A DNA stretch of 64,000 nucleotides from BOG-908 sp964242115 (lineage in GTDB: Bacteria > Pseudomonadota > Alphaproteobacteria > Acetobacterales > Acetobacteraceae), in contig CAXSZX010000004.1 of the NCBI GenBank assembly GCA_964242115.1, positions 124,001-188,000 on the forward strand, in the 5' to 3' direction. The notes under the pieces were generated by a model, which saw nothing but the letters and a program-made list of their open reading frames with translations, was not told the DNA's origin and did not search any database. This document shows, piece by piece, positions 21,898-31,700 of this stretch (position 1 is the stretch's first letter; every line of letters begins with the position of its first letter). The translations under genes were made by a program, and so were the position numbers.

Positions 21898-24800
21898 CTA
21901 CTTCTTCGGCCGCAGCCGATCCAGATAAAGATAGACGATCGGCGTGGTATAAAGCGTCAGCGCCTGGCTCACGAGAAGACCGCCCACGATGGAGATGCCG
22001 AGCGGCTGACGCAGTTCGCTGCCCTCGCCGAAACTGAAGCACAACGGCAACGCGCCGAGCAAAGCTGCCGTCGTCGTCATCATGATCGGGCGGAACCGCA
22101 TGACGGCGGCGTTGAAGATTGCTTCGCGGCTGCCCATACCGTCGTGGCGCTCGGCTTCCAGCGCGAAGTCGATCATCAGGATGGCGTTTTTTTTGACGAT
22201 GCCGATCAGCAGGATGACGCCGATCAGCGCGATGATGGTGAACTGTATGCCGAACAGCAGCAGTGCCAACACCGCGCCGGTGCCGGCCGACGGCAGCGTG
22301 GAGAGGATGGTGATCGGGTGGATGAAGCTTTCGTAGAGCACGCCGAGCACGATGTAGATCGCCGCGAGGGCAGCGAAGACCAGGATGCCTTCCGAAGCGA
22401 GTGACTGCTGGTAGACGAGCGCAGTGCCGGCGAAACCGCCGATCAGGTCGGCCGGCATTTGAATCGCGGCCACTGCGCGGGCAATTGCCGCCTGCGCGTC
22501 GCTGAGCGACTTGCTGGGCGGCAGGTTGAACGAGATGGTGGAAGCGACGAACTGGCTCTGGTGGTTGACTGCCAGCGGCGTGTTGGCAGGCGCGTAATGC
22601 GCGATGGCGGAGAGCGGGACCATTGCTTCGGCGCTGGTGGCGACGGCTGAGGCAGCCGACGCGCTGCCGTGGCCGGTGGTGGCGATGGCGGCCTGTGCCG
22701 CGTTGCGCACCGCGTTGTTGGAGGCCGTACTGGTGGAACTGGTGGTGGCAGCGGCCGAATTGGTCGCGTAGGCGAGCGAGACGACGTTGCTGGTGAGGGC
22801 AGTCTCGCTGTTGGCTTGCGAGGCTGCGTAAGATGACAGCGAGGGGCGGACGGGCGCGATCGACGCGGCGGACACCGTGGGGATTGATGTGGCGGCGCCG
22901 GCGGTGACCGAGCCGCCGGCGAGCGCCGAGGTTCCGGAGCCGCTGGCGGTGCCGCCCGACGTGCTGATCCAGACCTGTTGCAGGGTCGATGGGCGTTGCC
23001 AATATTGCGGCGCCACCTCCATCACCACGTGATACTGGTTGAGCGCGTTGTAGATGGTGGAGACCGAGCGCTGACCGAACGCGTCGTAGAGCGTGTTGTC
23101 GATCTGATACATCGTCAGGCCGAGGCGCGATGCGGTGTCGCGGTCCACCACCAGGTTGGTCTCCAGGCCCGCCTGCTGCTGGTCGGAGTTGACGTCGATG
23201 AAAGTGTGGTCCTTCTCCATCGCGGCGAGAAGCTTCGGTGCCCAGGCGTAGACTTCGGCGGTGTTGTCGCCGAGCAGCGTGTATTGGTACTCCGCGTTGC
23301 TGGAGCGGCCGCCGACGCGGATGTCCTGCACCGGCTGGATGAACAGGCGGGCGCCGCTGACGCGCGAGAGCTCGCGGCGCAGGCGGGCGAGCACCACTGG
23401 CATCGCCTCGCGCTGGCTCAGCGGCTTGAGCGACATGTAGAGGTTGCCGGTGTTGGTTTGCGAGGAAGCGCCGCCACTGCCGCTGCCGGTGAAGCCCACC
23501 ACGTCCGAGATCGCACGGTCGTGCTGCACGATGGACATCATCTGGGTGATCTTCTGGCTCATCAGCTGGAAGGAGATCGCCTGATCGGCCTGCAACATGC
23601 CGACCATGCGGCCAGTGTCCTGTTCGGGGAAGAAGCCTTTCGGGATGATGCTGATGAGGTAGACGTTTGCGCCGATCGTGGCGACCAGGACGAGAACTAC
23701 CAGCAGGCTGTGGTCCAACGCGCGCGCCAGGCTGCGGGCGTAACCGTTCTGCAGGCGCAGGAACAGGCCAGGGCGTTCAACCACGTTCGCGCGCTTGCTG
23801 CTCGGACGCAGGAACAACGCGCACATCATCGGCGTGGTGGTCAGCGAGATCACCATGGAGATGACGATGGCGAGCGAGAGGGTGACGGCAAACTCGCGGA
23901 ACAGGCGGCCGACGATGCCGCCCATCAGCAGGATCGGCAGGAACACCGCGATCAGCGACAGCGTGATGGAGATGACGGTGAAGCCCACGTCGCGCGCGCC
24001 AACTAGGGCCGCCTGCACGCGCGGCATGCCGTCCTCGATGTGGCGGGAGATGTTCTCCAGCACCACGATGGCGTCGTCCACCACGAAGCCGGTGGCGATG
24101 GTCAGCGCCATCAGCGAGAGGTTGTCCAGGCTGTAGCCGAATAGGTACATGACGCCGAAGGTGCCGATGATGGAGATCGGCACGGCGATCGCCGGTATCA
24201 GCGTGGCGCGGCCGTTGCGCAGGAACAGGTAGACGACGCCGATCACGAGCAGGATGGCGATGATCAGCGTGCGCTGCGTGTCGTTCAGCGAGGCGCGGAT
24301 AGTGGTGGAGCGGTCGATGGCCAACGTAATGTCCATGTCGCGCGGCAGGGCGGCCTGCAGGCGCGGGATGGCGGCCCGCACTCCGTCGATGGTGGTGATG
24401 ATGTTGGCACCGGGCTGGCGGAAGATGATGACCAGCACTGCGGGTTTGCCGTTGGCCAGGCCAAGGTTGCGCAAATCCTGGACGGAATCCTGCACGTCGG
24501 CCACGTCGCGCAGCCGCACCGAGTCGCCGTTGCGGTAGGCCACGACGAGCGGCTTATAGTCCACGGCGTGGGTGGATTCGTCGTTGGTGTAGATCTGCCA
24601 GCGATGCGCGCCGAGGTCGATCTCTCCCTTCGGCGCGTTGGCGTTGGCGCTGCTGAGTGCGGAGCGGATGTCCTCCAGGCCAATGCCGTAATGGAACAGC
24701 GCGAGCGGGTCTAGCTCGACGCGCACTGCAGGGAGTGCGGCGCCGCTGATGATCACCTGGCCCACCCCGCCGATCTGGCTGAGCTGCTGCTGCAGCACGG

Positions 24801-25278
24801 TGCTGGCAGAGTCGTACATCTGGCCGCGGGTAAGCGTTTTGGAGGTGAGTGCCAGGATCAGCACAGGTGCGTCGGCCGGGTTTACCTTGCGGTAGGTGGG
24901 CTGGCTGAGAAGGTTGGTGGGCAGGTCGGCCTGCGCCGCGTTGATGGCGGCCTGCACGTCGCGCGCGGCGCCGTTGATGTCGCGGTCCAGGCCGAACTGC
25001 AGGGTGATGCGCGCCTGGCTTGTCTGGCTTTGCGAGGTGAGTTCGGTGACGTCGGCAATCTGGCCGAGGTGGCGTTCGAGCGGTGCGGCGAGGCTGGTGG
25101 CCACGATATCAGGGCTCGCGCCAGGGAGCTGGGCGGAGACGCTGATCGTGGGGAAGTCCACTTGGGGCAGCGGCGAGACGGGGAGCGCGCGGTAGCCGAG
25201 CAGGCCACCGAGCGCAATGGCGATCGTCAGCAGCGTGGTGGCGATGGGGCGGGAGATGAAGGGAGCGGAGATGTTCAT
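21898..25278 (-). CDS. mdtC: RND multidrug efflux permease, MdtC-like, with Ser/Ala-rich insert
   Basis: 1126 residues, about 100 more than usual. It is a full RND pump: 12 membrane segments, the proton-relay aspartates in GFVVDDAIVVLEN (about residue 405) and the partner lysine in GIVKKNAILMIDF near the C-terminus. It exports drugs using the proton gradient together with the adaptor and second pump upstream. Between VWISTSGGT (about residue 775) and AMVPLSAIAHY (about 885) there is a low-complexity stretch of some 110 residues rich in Ser, Ala and Thr. MdtB/C proteins have only a few residues there. The gap to the next permease contains repeat copy 10. Confidence 0.9.
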   Translation of the reverse strand: MNISAPFISRPIATTLLTIAIALGGLLGYRALPVSPLPQVDFPTISVSAQLPGASPDIVATSLAAPLERHLGQIADVTELTSQSQTSQARITLQFGLDRDINGAARDVQAAINAAQADLPTNLLSQPTYRKVNPADAPVLILALTSKTLTRGQMYDSASTVLQQQLSQIGGVGQVIISGAALPAVRVELDPLALFHYGIGLEDIRSALSSANANAPKGEIDLGAHRWQIYTNDESTHAVDYKPLVVAYRNGDSVRLRDVADVQDSVQDLRNLGLANGKPAVLVIIFRQPGANIITTIDGVRAAIPRLQAALPRDMDITLAIDRSTTIRASLNDTQRTLIIAILLVIGVVYLFLRNGRATLIPAIAVPISIIGTFGVMYLFGYSLDNLSLMALTIATGFVVDDAIVVLENISRHIEDGMPRVQAALVGARDVGFTVISITLSLIAVFLPILLMGGIVGRLFREFAVTLSLAIVISMVISLTTTPMMCALFLRPSSKRANVVERPGLFLRLQNGYARSLARALDHSLLVVLVLVATIGANVYLISIIPKGFFPEQDTGRMVGMLQADQAISFQLMSQKITQMMSIVQHDRAISDVVGFTGSGSGGASSQTNTGNLYMSLKPLSQREAMPVVLARLRRELSRVSGARLFIQPVQDIRVGGRSSNAEYQYTLLGDNTAEVYAWAPKLLAAMEKDHTFIDVNSDQQQAGLETNLVVDRDTASRLGLTMYQIDNTLYDAFGQRSVSTIYNALNQYHVVMEVAPQYWQRPSTLQQVWISTSGGTASGSGTSALAGGSVTAGAATSIPTVSAASIAPVRPSLSSYAASQANSETALTSNVVSLAYATNSAAATTSSTSTASNNAVRNAAQAAIATTGHGSASAASAVATSAEAMVPLSAIAHYAPANTPLAVNHQSQFVASTISFNLPPSKSLSDAQAAIARAVAAIQMPADLIGGFAGTALVYQQSLASEGILVFAALAAIYIVLGVLYESFIHPITILSTLPSAGTGAVLALLLFGIQFTIIALIGVILLIGIVKKNAILMIDFALEAERHDGMGSREAIFNAAVMRFRPIMMTTTAALLGALPLCFSFGEGSELRQPLGISIVGGLLVSQALTLYTTPIVYLYLDRLRPKK

Positions 25279-25316
25279 GCGCGGAGAGCGAGCATCGTTT
25301 GCGCGATGGCGGCAGG

Positions 25317-25773
25317 AAGGAAGGAAGGCCTTCTTTTTCGAGAAAAAGAAGCAAAAAGCTTTTGTGAGCGCTGTCGCGGGCGGCTGACAGGCGAGGATTC
25401 ATGCGGGGGAGACGTCGTTCTCTGAACGGTCTCAGAACATGGGTGATCGCCATGAGTTCGGCTTAGGATGCTGAACCCCGCGTGGAGGTTTGCAGGTGTC
25501 AGACTGGAGACAGTTGTCGGCTTCGTCTTTGCAAGTCCGCTCTTCTCAACACGCGCAAGAAATTCACAACCACGAGCACAAAGGACACCAAGAGGCTTCC
25601 TGGATTTTGCAAAGCTGTGGGGTCGGGGAACGCCGAAACCGCTCTTCCTGGTGCTCTTGGTGGTAACTCTTGCTTGCGCGCTGTTCCCACCAGGACAAGG
25701 TGCCTCAACCCGGCTCACCGACGAGAGCAAAAGTTTTTTGGTTCCTTTTTTCAAAAAAGAACCGCTTGCTTCC
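25317..25773. repeat. Intergenic inverted-repeat element, copy 10, split by an insertion
   Basis: The left half at about 25317-25390 is GAAGC-type with CGCTGTCGCGG, and the right half at about 25715-25773 is GGTTC-type. In other copies the halves are 40-60 bases apart; here about 320 bases separate them. The extra DNA contains an unrelated repeat (next entry) and no recognisable gene. Confidence 0.75.
25565..25668. repeat. CACCAAGAG-type repeat nested inside copy 10
   Basis: The arm CACCAAGAG at 25586-25594 is inverted as CTCTTGGTG at 25654-25662. The arms lie within ACCACGAGCACAAAGGACAC and CTTCCTGGTGCTCTTGGTGG. Similar 'accacgaaggacaccaag' repeats are scattered between genes in many bacteria. 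Their function is unknown. Confidence 0.5.
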
Positions 25774-25774
25774 G

Positions 25775-28700
25775 TCATTCCGCGGGCGCCTCGCCGGTCT
25801 GCCGGTTTGGCCGTGTGCCTGAGATGCGCTCGGCCAGCCGGTCGATAGCCAGGTAGATCACCGGCGTGGTGAACAGCGTCAGCAACTGGCTCACCAGCAG
25901 GCCGCCGACGATGGCAATGCCGAGCGGCCGGCGCAGTTCCGAACCGGTGCCGGTGCCGAGCATCAGCGGCAGCGCGCCCAGCAGCGCCGCCATGGTGGTC
26001 ATCAGGATCGGCCGGAAGCGCAGCAGGCAGGCTTCGTGAATGGAGTCGAGGGGTGACTTTCCTTCAACACGCTCACGCTCGAGCGCGAAGTCGATCATCA
26101 TGATCGCGTTTTTCTTCACGATGCCGATCAGCAGGATGATGCCGATGATGCCGATGATGTCGAGGTCGGCGCCGGCGATCCGCAGCGCCAGCAGCGCGCC
26201 CACGCCGGCCGACGGCAGCGTGGAGAGGATGGTGATCGGGTGGGCAAAACTCTCGTAGAGCACGCCGAGCACGATGTAGACGGCGACCACGGCGGCCAGG
26301 ATCAGCGTCAGCTCGTTGCCGAGTGATTTCTGGAACGCGGACAGGACGCCTTGATAGGAGGAGGTGAAGCTTTCCGGCAGGCCGATCGCCGCCTCGGCGC
26401 GCTCGATCTCGCTCACCGCGCTGTCCAGCGACGTGCCTTGCGCGAGGTTGAAGGAGATCGCCGCAGAGGGGAACTGCGCCAAGTGTTCGATCTGCAGCGG
26501 GCCGCTCGTCTCGGAGAGCTGCACCAGAGCAGCTAGCGGGACCTGGCCGGTGGTGGCGGTGGAGGACGGCAGGTAGATGGTGCGCAGCGCGTCGTTCAGG
26601 CTGTGTACGTCGCTCATGTCCGCGTTCATGATGACGCGGTACTGGTTGGACTGAGTGTACAGCGTCGAGACGATGCGTTGGCCAAAGGCGTCGTAGAGCG
26701 CGTTGTCGATGCTCGACGGCGTGATGCCGAAGCGCGCGGCGGTCGGCCGGTCGATGATCATCTGTAGTTGGCGGCCGTTGGTGGACAGGTCCGTGCTGAC
26801 GTCGCGGAACATCGGCATCGACTGCATCTGCTGGACCAGGCGCGGCACCCACTGGTTGAGCGGTGACGCGTCGGGGTTTTCCAGGAAGAAGTTGTACTGC
26901 GCGCGGCCGACGGTGCTGTCGATCGTGAGATCTTGCACCGGCTGCATCGTCATCGTGATGTGGGGCACATTGGCGATCTCGTCCTGCAGGCGGAGGATCA
27001 CCGCGGTGATGGCGTCGCTGCGCTGGCCGCGCGGTTTCAGCGAGATCAGCATGCGGCCGCTATTCAGCGTGGTGTTGGTGCCGTCCACGCCGATGAAGGA
27101 GGAGAGGTTGGCGACGTCGTGGTCGGACAGAATCGCGTCAACCAGTTGCTGCTGCTGCGTGGCCATTGCGCCGAAGGAGACGTCCTGCGCCGCCTGGGTG
27201 ATGCCCTGGATGACGCCGGTGTCTTCGACAGGAAAGAAGCCTTTCGGGATCTCGGTGTATTGGAACACGGTCAGGCCGAGAGTGACGAAGAACACGATCA
27301 GCGTGAGCGCCTGGTGGTCCAGCACCCAGATCAGCCCGCGGTCGTATTGCCGGATGACCCACTCGAAGCCGCGCTCTGCGGCGCGATCGAAGCGGCTGCG
27401 GTCCTCCTCGGTGTGGTGACGCATGATCAGCGCGCACATCATCGGCACCAGGGTGAGCGAGACGATGGCGGAGAGCACGATGGTGACGGCGAGCGTGATG
27501 GCGAATTCGTGGAACAGGCGGCCCACAACGTCGCCCATGAACAGCAGGGGGATCAGCACGGCGATAAGCGAGACGGTGAGGGAGATGATGGTGAAGCCGA
27601 TCTCGCCCGAGCCGCGCAGGGCGGCTTCGAGCGGCGCCTCACCGGCCTCGATGTAGCGGGCGATGTTCTCGATCATGACGATGGCGTCGTCCACCACGAA
27701 ACCCGTGGCGATGGTCAGCGACATCAGCGAGAGGTTGTCCAGCGAGAAGCCGAACGCGTACATGCCGGCCAGCGTACCGACCAGCGAGAGCGGCACCGAG
27801 AGGCTGGGGATCAGCGTCGCCGGCAAAGTGCGCAGGAAGACGAAGATCACCAGCACAACGAGGACCACGGACAAGCCGAGCTCGAACTCCACGTCCGACA
27901 CCGAGGCGCGGATGGTTGTCGTCTGGTCCGACAGCACCGCCACGTCGAGCGCGGCGGGCAGCGACTGCTCCAGTTTCGGCAGCAGCTTCTTCAGCGCGGC
28001 CACCACGGCGATCACGTTCGAGCCTGGCTGGCGCTGGATGTTGAGGATGATCGCCGGCGTGCGGCCGGCCCAGGCGGCCAGCTCGGCGTTCTCCGTGCCC
28101 TGCACCACGGTGGCCACGTTCTGTAGGCGCACCGCGTCACCATTCTTATAGGCGATGATTAGGTGCTTGTACTCGTCCGCGCTCTGCAGCTGGTCGTTGT
28201 TGTTGATCGTGGTGTTCTGCGCCGGGCCATCGAAGTTGCCCTTCGGCGTGTCGGTGTTCTGGTTGCCGATGTCGGTGCGGATGTCGTCGATCGCCAGGCC
28301 GTAGGCGGCGAGCGCGCGCGGGTTGATCTGCACGCGCACGGCGGGACGCTGGCCGCCTGTGATGGAGACTAGGCCCACGCCGTTCACCTGGCTCAGCTTC
28401 TGCGCCATGCGGATGTCGGCTACGTCTTCGACCTGCGGCAGCGGCAGCGTTTTCGACGTGATGGCCAGTGTGAGCACCGGTGTGTCGGCCGGGTTCACCT
28501 TGGCGTAGACGGGTGGTGCCGGCAGGTCGGACGGCAGCAGGCTGGTGGCAGCGTTGATCGCCGCCTGCACTTCCTGCTCGGCCACGTCCAGCGAGAGGTC
28601 GAGGTCGAACTGCAAGGTGATGACGGAGGCGCCGCCGGAGCTGATCGAGCTCATCTGGCTGAGGCCTGGCATTTCGCCGAACTGGCGTTCCAGCGGCGCG

Positions 28701-28891
28701 GTCACCGCGGTTGTCATCACGTCCGGACTGGCGCCGGGGTAGAAAGTGCTGACCTGGATGGTGGGGTAATCGACTTCCGGCAGGGCGGAAACCGGCAGGA
28801 AGTTGTAGGACACGATGCCGATCAGCAACAACGCAGCCATCAGCAGCGTGGTGCCGACGGGGCGCAAGATGAAGATGCGTGATGGCCCCAT
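25775..28891 (-). CDS. mdtB: RND multidrug efflux permease, MdtB-like
   Basis: 1038 residues, the normal length. It has twelve membrane segments and two large periplasmic loops. The proton-relay motif is GFVVDDAIVMIEN (about residue 405), with IVKKNAIMMIDFA in the second half. It lies between the adaptor gene and the second permease, the mdtA-mdtB-mdtC order in which two different permeases form a mixed trimer. Repeat copies 10 and 11 separate the three genes, and no outer-membrane factor is encoded here. Confidence 0.92.
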   Translation of the reverse strand: MGPSRIFILRPVGTTLLMAALLLIGIVSYNFLPVSALPEVDYPTIQVSTFYPGASPDVMTTAVTAPLERQFGEMPGLSQMSSISSGGASVITLQFDLDLSLDVAEQEVQAAINAATSLLPSDLPAPPVYAKVNPADTPVLTLAITSKTLPLPQVEDVADIRMAQKLSQVNGVGLVSITGGQRPAVRVQINPRALAAYGLAIDDIRTDIGNQNTDTPKGNFDGPAQNTTINNNDQLQSADEYKHLIIAYKNGDAVRLQNVATVVQGTENAELAAWAGRTPAIILNIQRQPGSNVIAVVAALKKLLPKLEQSLPAALDVAVLSDQTTTIRASVSDVEFELGLSVVLVVLVIFVFLRTLPATLIPSLSVPLSLVGTLAGMYAFGFSLDNLSLMSLTIATGFVVDDAIVMIENIARYIEAGEAPLEAALRGSGEIGFTIISLTVSLIAVLIPLLFMGDVVGRLFHEFAITLAVTIVLSAIVSLTLVPMMCALIMRHHTEEDRSRFDRAAERGFEWVIRQYDRGLIWVLDHQALTLIVFFVTLGLTVFQYTEIPKGFFPVEDTGVIQGITQAAQDVSFGAMATQQQQLVDAILSDHDVANLSSFIGVDGTNTTLNSGRMLISLKPRGQRSDAITAVILRLQDEIANVPHITMTMQPVQDLTIDSTVGRAQYNFFLENPDASPLNQWVPRLVQQMQSMPMFRDVSTDLSTNGRQLQMIIDRPTAARFGITPSSIDNALYDAFGQRIVSTLYTQSNQYRVIMNADMSDVHSLNDALRTIYLPSSTATTGQVPLAALVQLSETSGPLQIEHLAQFPSAAISFNLAQGTSLDSAVSEIERAEAAIGLPESFTSSYQGVLSAFQKSLGNELTLILAAVVAVYIVLGVLYESFAHPITILSTLPSAGVGALLALRIAGADLDIIGIIGIILLIGIVKKNAIMMIDFALERERVEGKSPLDSIHEACLLRFRPILMTTMAALLGALPLMLGTGTGSELRRPLGIAIVGGLLVSQLLTLFTTPVIYLAIDRLAERISGTRPNRQTGEAPAE

Positions 28892-28896
28892 AGCCT

Positions 28897-29029
28897 AAGG
28901 CAAGGCCTTCTTTTCTGAAGAAGAGAAGCAAACAACTCTTGTCTTCGCTGTCGCGCGCTTACCGGCGAGCGCGCGACAGCGAAGCAAAAGTTTTTTGGTT
29001 CTTTTTTTCAAAAAAGAACTGCTTTCTTA
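28897..29029. repeat. Intergenic inverted-repeat element, copy 11
   Basis: The centre is a perfect inverted repeat of 17 bases (28943-28959 and 28968-28984, beginning CTTCGCTGTCGCGCGCT). The left arm is GAAGC-type and the right arm GGTTC-type. The right end supplies the TAA stop of the adaptor gene. Confidence 0.88.
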
Positions 29030-30253
29030 CTTCGTCTTCGGTGTGGGCGTCGCATTGCCCGGCTGCTCGCCCGGCGGTGCGCCCGGGCCACCATTCACGT
29101 TGGCCGCCGGGTCCGCCTTGTCCGACGTGACCTTCACCTTGGCGCCGTCACGCAGGCGGTCCGCCCCGTCCACCACCACCTGGTCGCCAGGCTTGAGGCC
29201 GGAGAGCACCTGTACCTGGTCTTCGTCGGTGACGCCGGTCTTGATCACCTGCACACCCACGGTGTTGTCCGGTTTGACGAGGTAGACGAACGCGCCGGGC
29301 GCCCCGTGCTGCACCGCGGCCACCGGCACCACCGTAGTGTTCGGCAAGGTCTGTAGCAGCAGCCGCGCGTTGACGAACTGGTTGGGGAACAAGCTGTAGT
29401 CGGCGTTGGTGAACGTGGCGCGCAACTTCACCGTGCCGGTGGTGGTGTCCACCTCGTTGTCCACCGTCTCGAGCGTGCCGCTGGCGAGCTGGGTGGCGTT
29501 GGTGCGGTCCCACGCGGTGACCTGCAAGGTTTTTCCGGCCCGCAGCGCCTGCCAGACTCCCTGAACGTCGTCTTCCGGCAGCACGAAGATCACCGAGATC
29601 GGCTGCAACTGGGTGACCACCACCAGACCAGTCGAACTGCTGGTCTGCACGTAGTTGCCGGCGTCCACCAGCCGCAGCCCGACGCGTCCGGTCACCGGTG
29701 AGGTGATGTGGCAGTAGGTGAGGTTCAGCTTGTCGGTGTCGATGGTGCCCTGGTCCTGCAGGACGGTGCCCTGGTCCTGCTTGACCAGGAACTGCTGGTC
29801 CACCGCTTGCTGGCGGGAGATGCTGTCCTGCCGGTTAAGCAACAGGTAGCGTTGCAGGTCGGACTGCGCCTGGGCCAGCAGCATACTGTCATGCGCGTAG
29901 GTGCCCTGGGCCTGTTCGAGGGCCACCTGGTAGGGGCGCGGGTCGATCTGCGCCAGGAAGTCGCCCTTGTGGACGATCTGGCCTTCCTTGTAGCCGACCG
30001 AGAGCAGTTGGCCGCTGATCTGCGTTTGCACGGTGATGGTGGCCAGCGGCGTGACAGTGCCCAGGCCGGACAGGACCACGTGGACGTCCGCGGTGCCGAC
30101 CTTTGCCGCCCCGATGCGCTGCGCCTGGGTGCCTGCCCCGGCGTGCTTCGCGCCGTTGCCGCCGGACGGGCCAAAGAACCGCCAGGCGAGCAAGCCGAGC
30201 AGGATCAGGCCGAGAACGTATAGGATAGGACGCCAGCCTCTCCGCCTGCGCAC
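29027..30253 (-). CDS. mdtA: RND efflux periplasmic adaptor, MdtA-like
   Basis: 408 residues. The N-terminal membrane anchor spans about residues 9-26, followed by a lipoyl half-motif (TVQTQISGQLLSVGYKEGQ), a short helical hairpin, the second half (ITSPVTGRVGLRLVDAG), a beta-barrel, and a Pro/Gly-rich tail of about 30 residues. It links the RND permeases encoded downstream to an outer-membrane channel. The start is a GTG at 30253; no ATG is available before the upstream in-frame stop. Confidence 0.9.
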   Translation of the reverse strand: MRRRRGWRPILYVLGLILLGLLAWRFFGPSGGNGAKHAGAGTQAQRIGAAKVGTADVHVVLSGLGTVTPLATITVQTQISGQLLSVGYKEGQIVHKGDFLAQIDPRPYQVALEQAQGTYAHDSMLLAQAQSDLQRYLLLNRQDSISRQQAVDQQFLVKQDQGTVLQDQGTIDTDKLNLTYCHITSPVTGRVGLRLVDAGNYVQTSSSTGLVVVTQLQPISVIFVLPEDDVQGVWQALRAGKTLQVTAWDRTNATQLASGTLETVDNEVDTTTGTVKLRATFTNADYSLFPNQFVNARLLLQTLPNTTVVPVAAVQHGAPGAFVYLVKPDNTVGVQVIKTGVTDEDQVQVLSGLKPGDQVVVDGADRLRDGAKVKVTSDKADPAANVNGGPGAPPGEQPGNATPTPKTK

Positions 30254-30349
30254 AGTCGTCGGTTCGATCGGCCGCGTTCTAGCCGGAGCAACCTGCTCGT
30301 CGATGGCTCACCTCGGGATGCGTGTTGCCGGTCAGCGTCGGCCGGGCAG

Positions 30350-30364
30350 GTTATACAACAGTAT
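30350..30364 (-). promoter_or_regulatory. Possible promoter/operator upstream of mdtA
   Basis: On the minus strand TATAAC (30355-30350) could be a -10 box. It overlaps a short palindrome ATAC-AACA-GTAT (30353-30364), a plausible repressor site. No good -35 is visible and no regulator gene is adjacent. Confidence 0.25.
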
Positions 30365-30432
30365 GTCTTAAAGAGTCGCTGTGGCCGGTGGCCAAGCGCG
30401 CCGGCCGGACCGCGACGACCGGACCTTGCCTG

Positions 30433-31017
30433 CTAGGGTGGGAAGCCGCCCGGCCCAGCTACCCCGAACGGCAACACGGCCTGAGCTGGGGCGTGCAGGC
30501 GGACCGTACTGACGCCGATGTAGGCCTCCACGTTGTCGGTCGGATGCAAATGCAGGCCGGCGCTGTAGGAGTCATACGTCACCGCGGCGTTCTTACCGCC
30601 AGCCACGTTACCCGGAACGCCCCACTGGCCGGTGGACGCGGCCAGGTCGAGATCCGCCTTGCCGGGCACGATCGGGATGCTGACGCCACCCTCGAACTCA
30701 TGTCCGTTATGGGTGGCCACCCCAGCGGAGACGTAGCCGTGCGTGTTGCGGACAATGTCCTGGAAGCTGTAGGCCTGCGACGGGGCAGTATTGGTCAGCG
30801 CCACGGTGCCCGGCGGACCGTTCTGCGCCGGCGCAACGTTGAGGTCGTAGAGGCCCCCGCTCGGCGCCAGGGACGGGTAGACGTTGAGGTCGTAGTGCTG
30901 GTTCGCGGGCGTCTGCGCCGACGCGGCGCCGGAGACGACAGCAGCAAAACAGAGTAACGCGCGCACCAACGGGGCGAACCTCTCGGACAACAACCTGACT
31001 GAAACGATGTATTCCAC
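30433..31017 (-). CDS. Small exported protein of unknown function
   Basis: Up to 194 residues. A hydrophobic stretch at about 19-34 ending GAASAQ looks like a signal peptide. The mature part starts with two similar segments (QHYDLNVYPSLAPSGG and LYDLNVAPAQNGPPG) and continues with alternating strand-like sequence (VSAGVATHNGHEFEGGVSIP, AEAYIGVSTVRL-type), as in a small outer-membrane barrel or periplasmic beta protein. The start is uncertain: the GTG at 31017 or a later GTG nearer the signal peptide. I do not recognise the family. Confidence 0.5.
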   Translation of the reverse strand: MEYIVSVRLLSERFAPLVRALLCFAAVVSGAASAQTPANQHYDLNVYPSLAPSGGLYDLNVAPAQNGPPGTVALTNTAPSQAYSFQDIVRNTHGYVSAGVATHNGHEFEGGVSIPIVPGKADLDLAASTGQWGVPGNVAGGKNAAVTYDSYSAGLHLHPTDNVEAYIGVSTVRLHAPAQAVLPFGVAGPGGFPP

Positions 31018-31059
31018 AACAGGCGGTGTTGCGCCAGACGGGAGGATGGCTCGCCGCCT

Positions 31060-31178
31060 GGCGTTCTTTCTTTAAAAAAGAACCAAAAGACTTTTGTCCG
31101 CAAGGCGTGCCCGGTTGAACAACCCAGGCCTGCGGGCAGAGCTTCTGGTCCTGCTTTACAAAGCGAGAGCGTTCGTTA
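31060..31178. repeat. Intergenic inverted-repeat element, copy 12 (degenerate)
   Basis: The left arm GTTCTTTCTTTAAAAAAGAACC is an intact hairpin followed by AAAAGACTTTTG. The centre lacks GCTGTCGC, and the right arm is eroded. The right end GCGTTCGTTA gives the TAA stop of the DUF892 gene. Confidence 0.65.
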
Positions 31179-31700
31179 CACGCCGGCAGTCTGGCCGGTG
31201 CCGCTCAGCGCCATGAATTTCTGCGTCGTTGGCACGATTGCGTCCCCGATGAATTTTGCCATCGACTGCTCCTCGGCGAGCGACTGCTTGAGCGACGGGA
31301 TCGCCGCCGTGTCGCCTACCTGCTCGGCCATCGCGATCAGGCTGATATACGAGGCGATCTCCTGGTGTTCGAAGGCGTAGTTCGCAAAGGTGTTCTTCAG
31401 GATTTCGTCTGACGCCGGCGCGTGCAGGGCAGCCGCCACGTTGCCCATGACCGACGAGACCGCGTTCTTCGCAGCCGACGGCGAGGTTCCGTGCCGTTCG
31501 AGGATGGCCTCGAGTCGGCGCGCCTGTTCCTTGGATTCCTGGCAGTGCTGCGAGAGGCGTGCCTTCATCTCAGGATAGTTTTCGAGCCGCTCGGTTTGCC
31601 GCTCGGTCAGCTCAATCGCAGACTGCTCAAGTGCGTGCAGGTTGCGCAAGCCCGTGTGGTAGATTTCGTGAACCTTGTTTCCGCCAGCATCGCCGTCCAT
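31176..31700 (-). CDS. YciE/DUF892 ferritin-like protein
   Basis: 174 residues, almost all helical, in the four-helix arrangement of DUF892 proteins (EIYHTGLRNLHALEQSAIELTE at the start, then FANYAFEHQEIASYISLIAMAEQVGD). Family members are ferritin-like and often stress-induced; the biochemical role is not established. Carboxylates and histidines typical of a metal site are present (H12, E25, H52, E55-type positions), but I cannot assign them firmly. GAGGAG lies 8 bases before the ATG at 31700. Monocistronic between repeat copies 12 and 13. Confidence 0.8.
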   Translation of the reverse strand: MDGDAGGNKVHEIYHTGLRNLHALEQSAIELTERQTERLENYPEMKARLSQHCQESKEQARRLEAILERHGTSPSAAKNAVSSVMGNVAAALHAPASDEILKNTFANYAFEHQEIASYISLIAMAEQVGDTAAIPSLKQSLAEEQSMAKFIGDAIVPTTQKFMALSGTGQTAGV

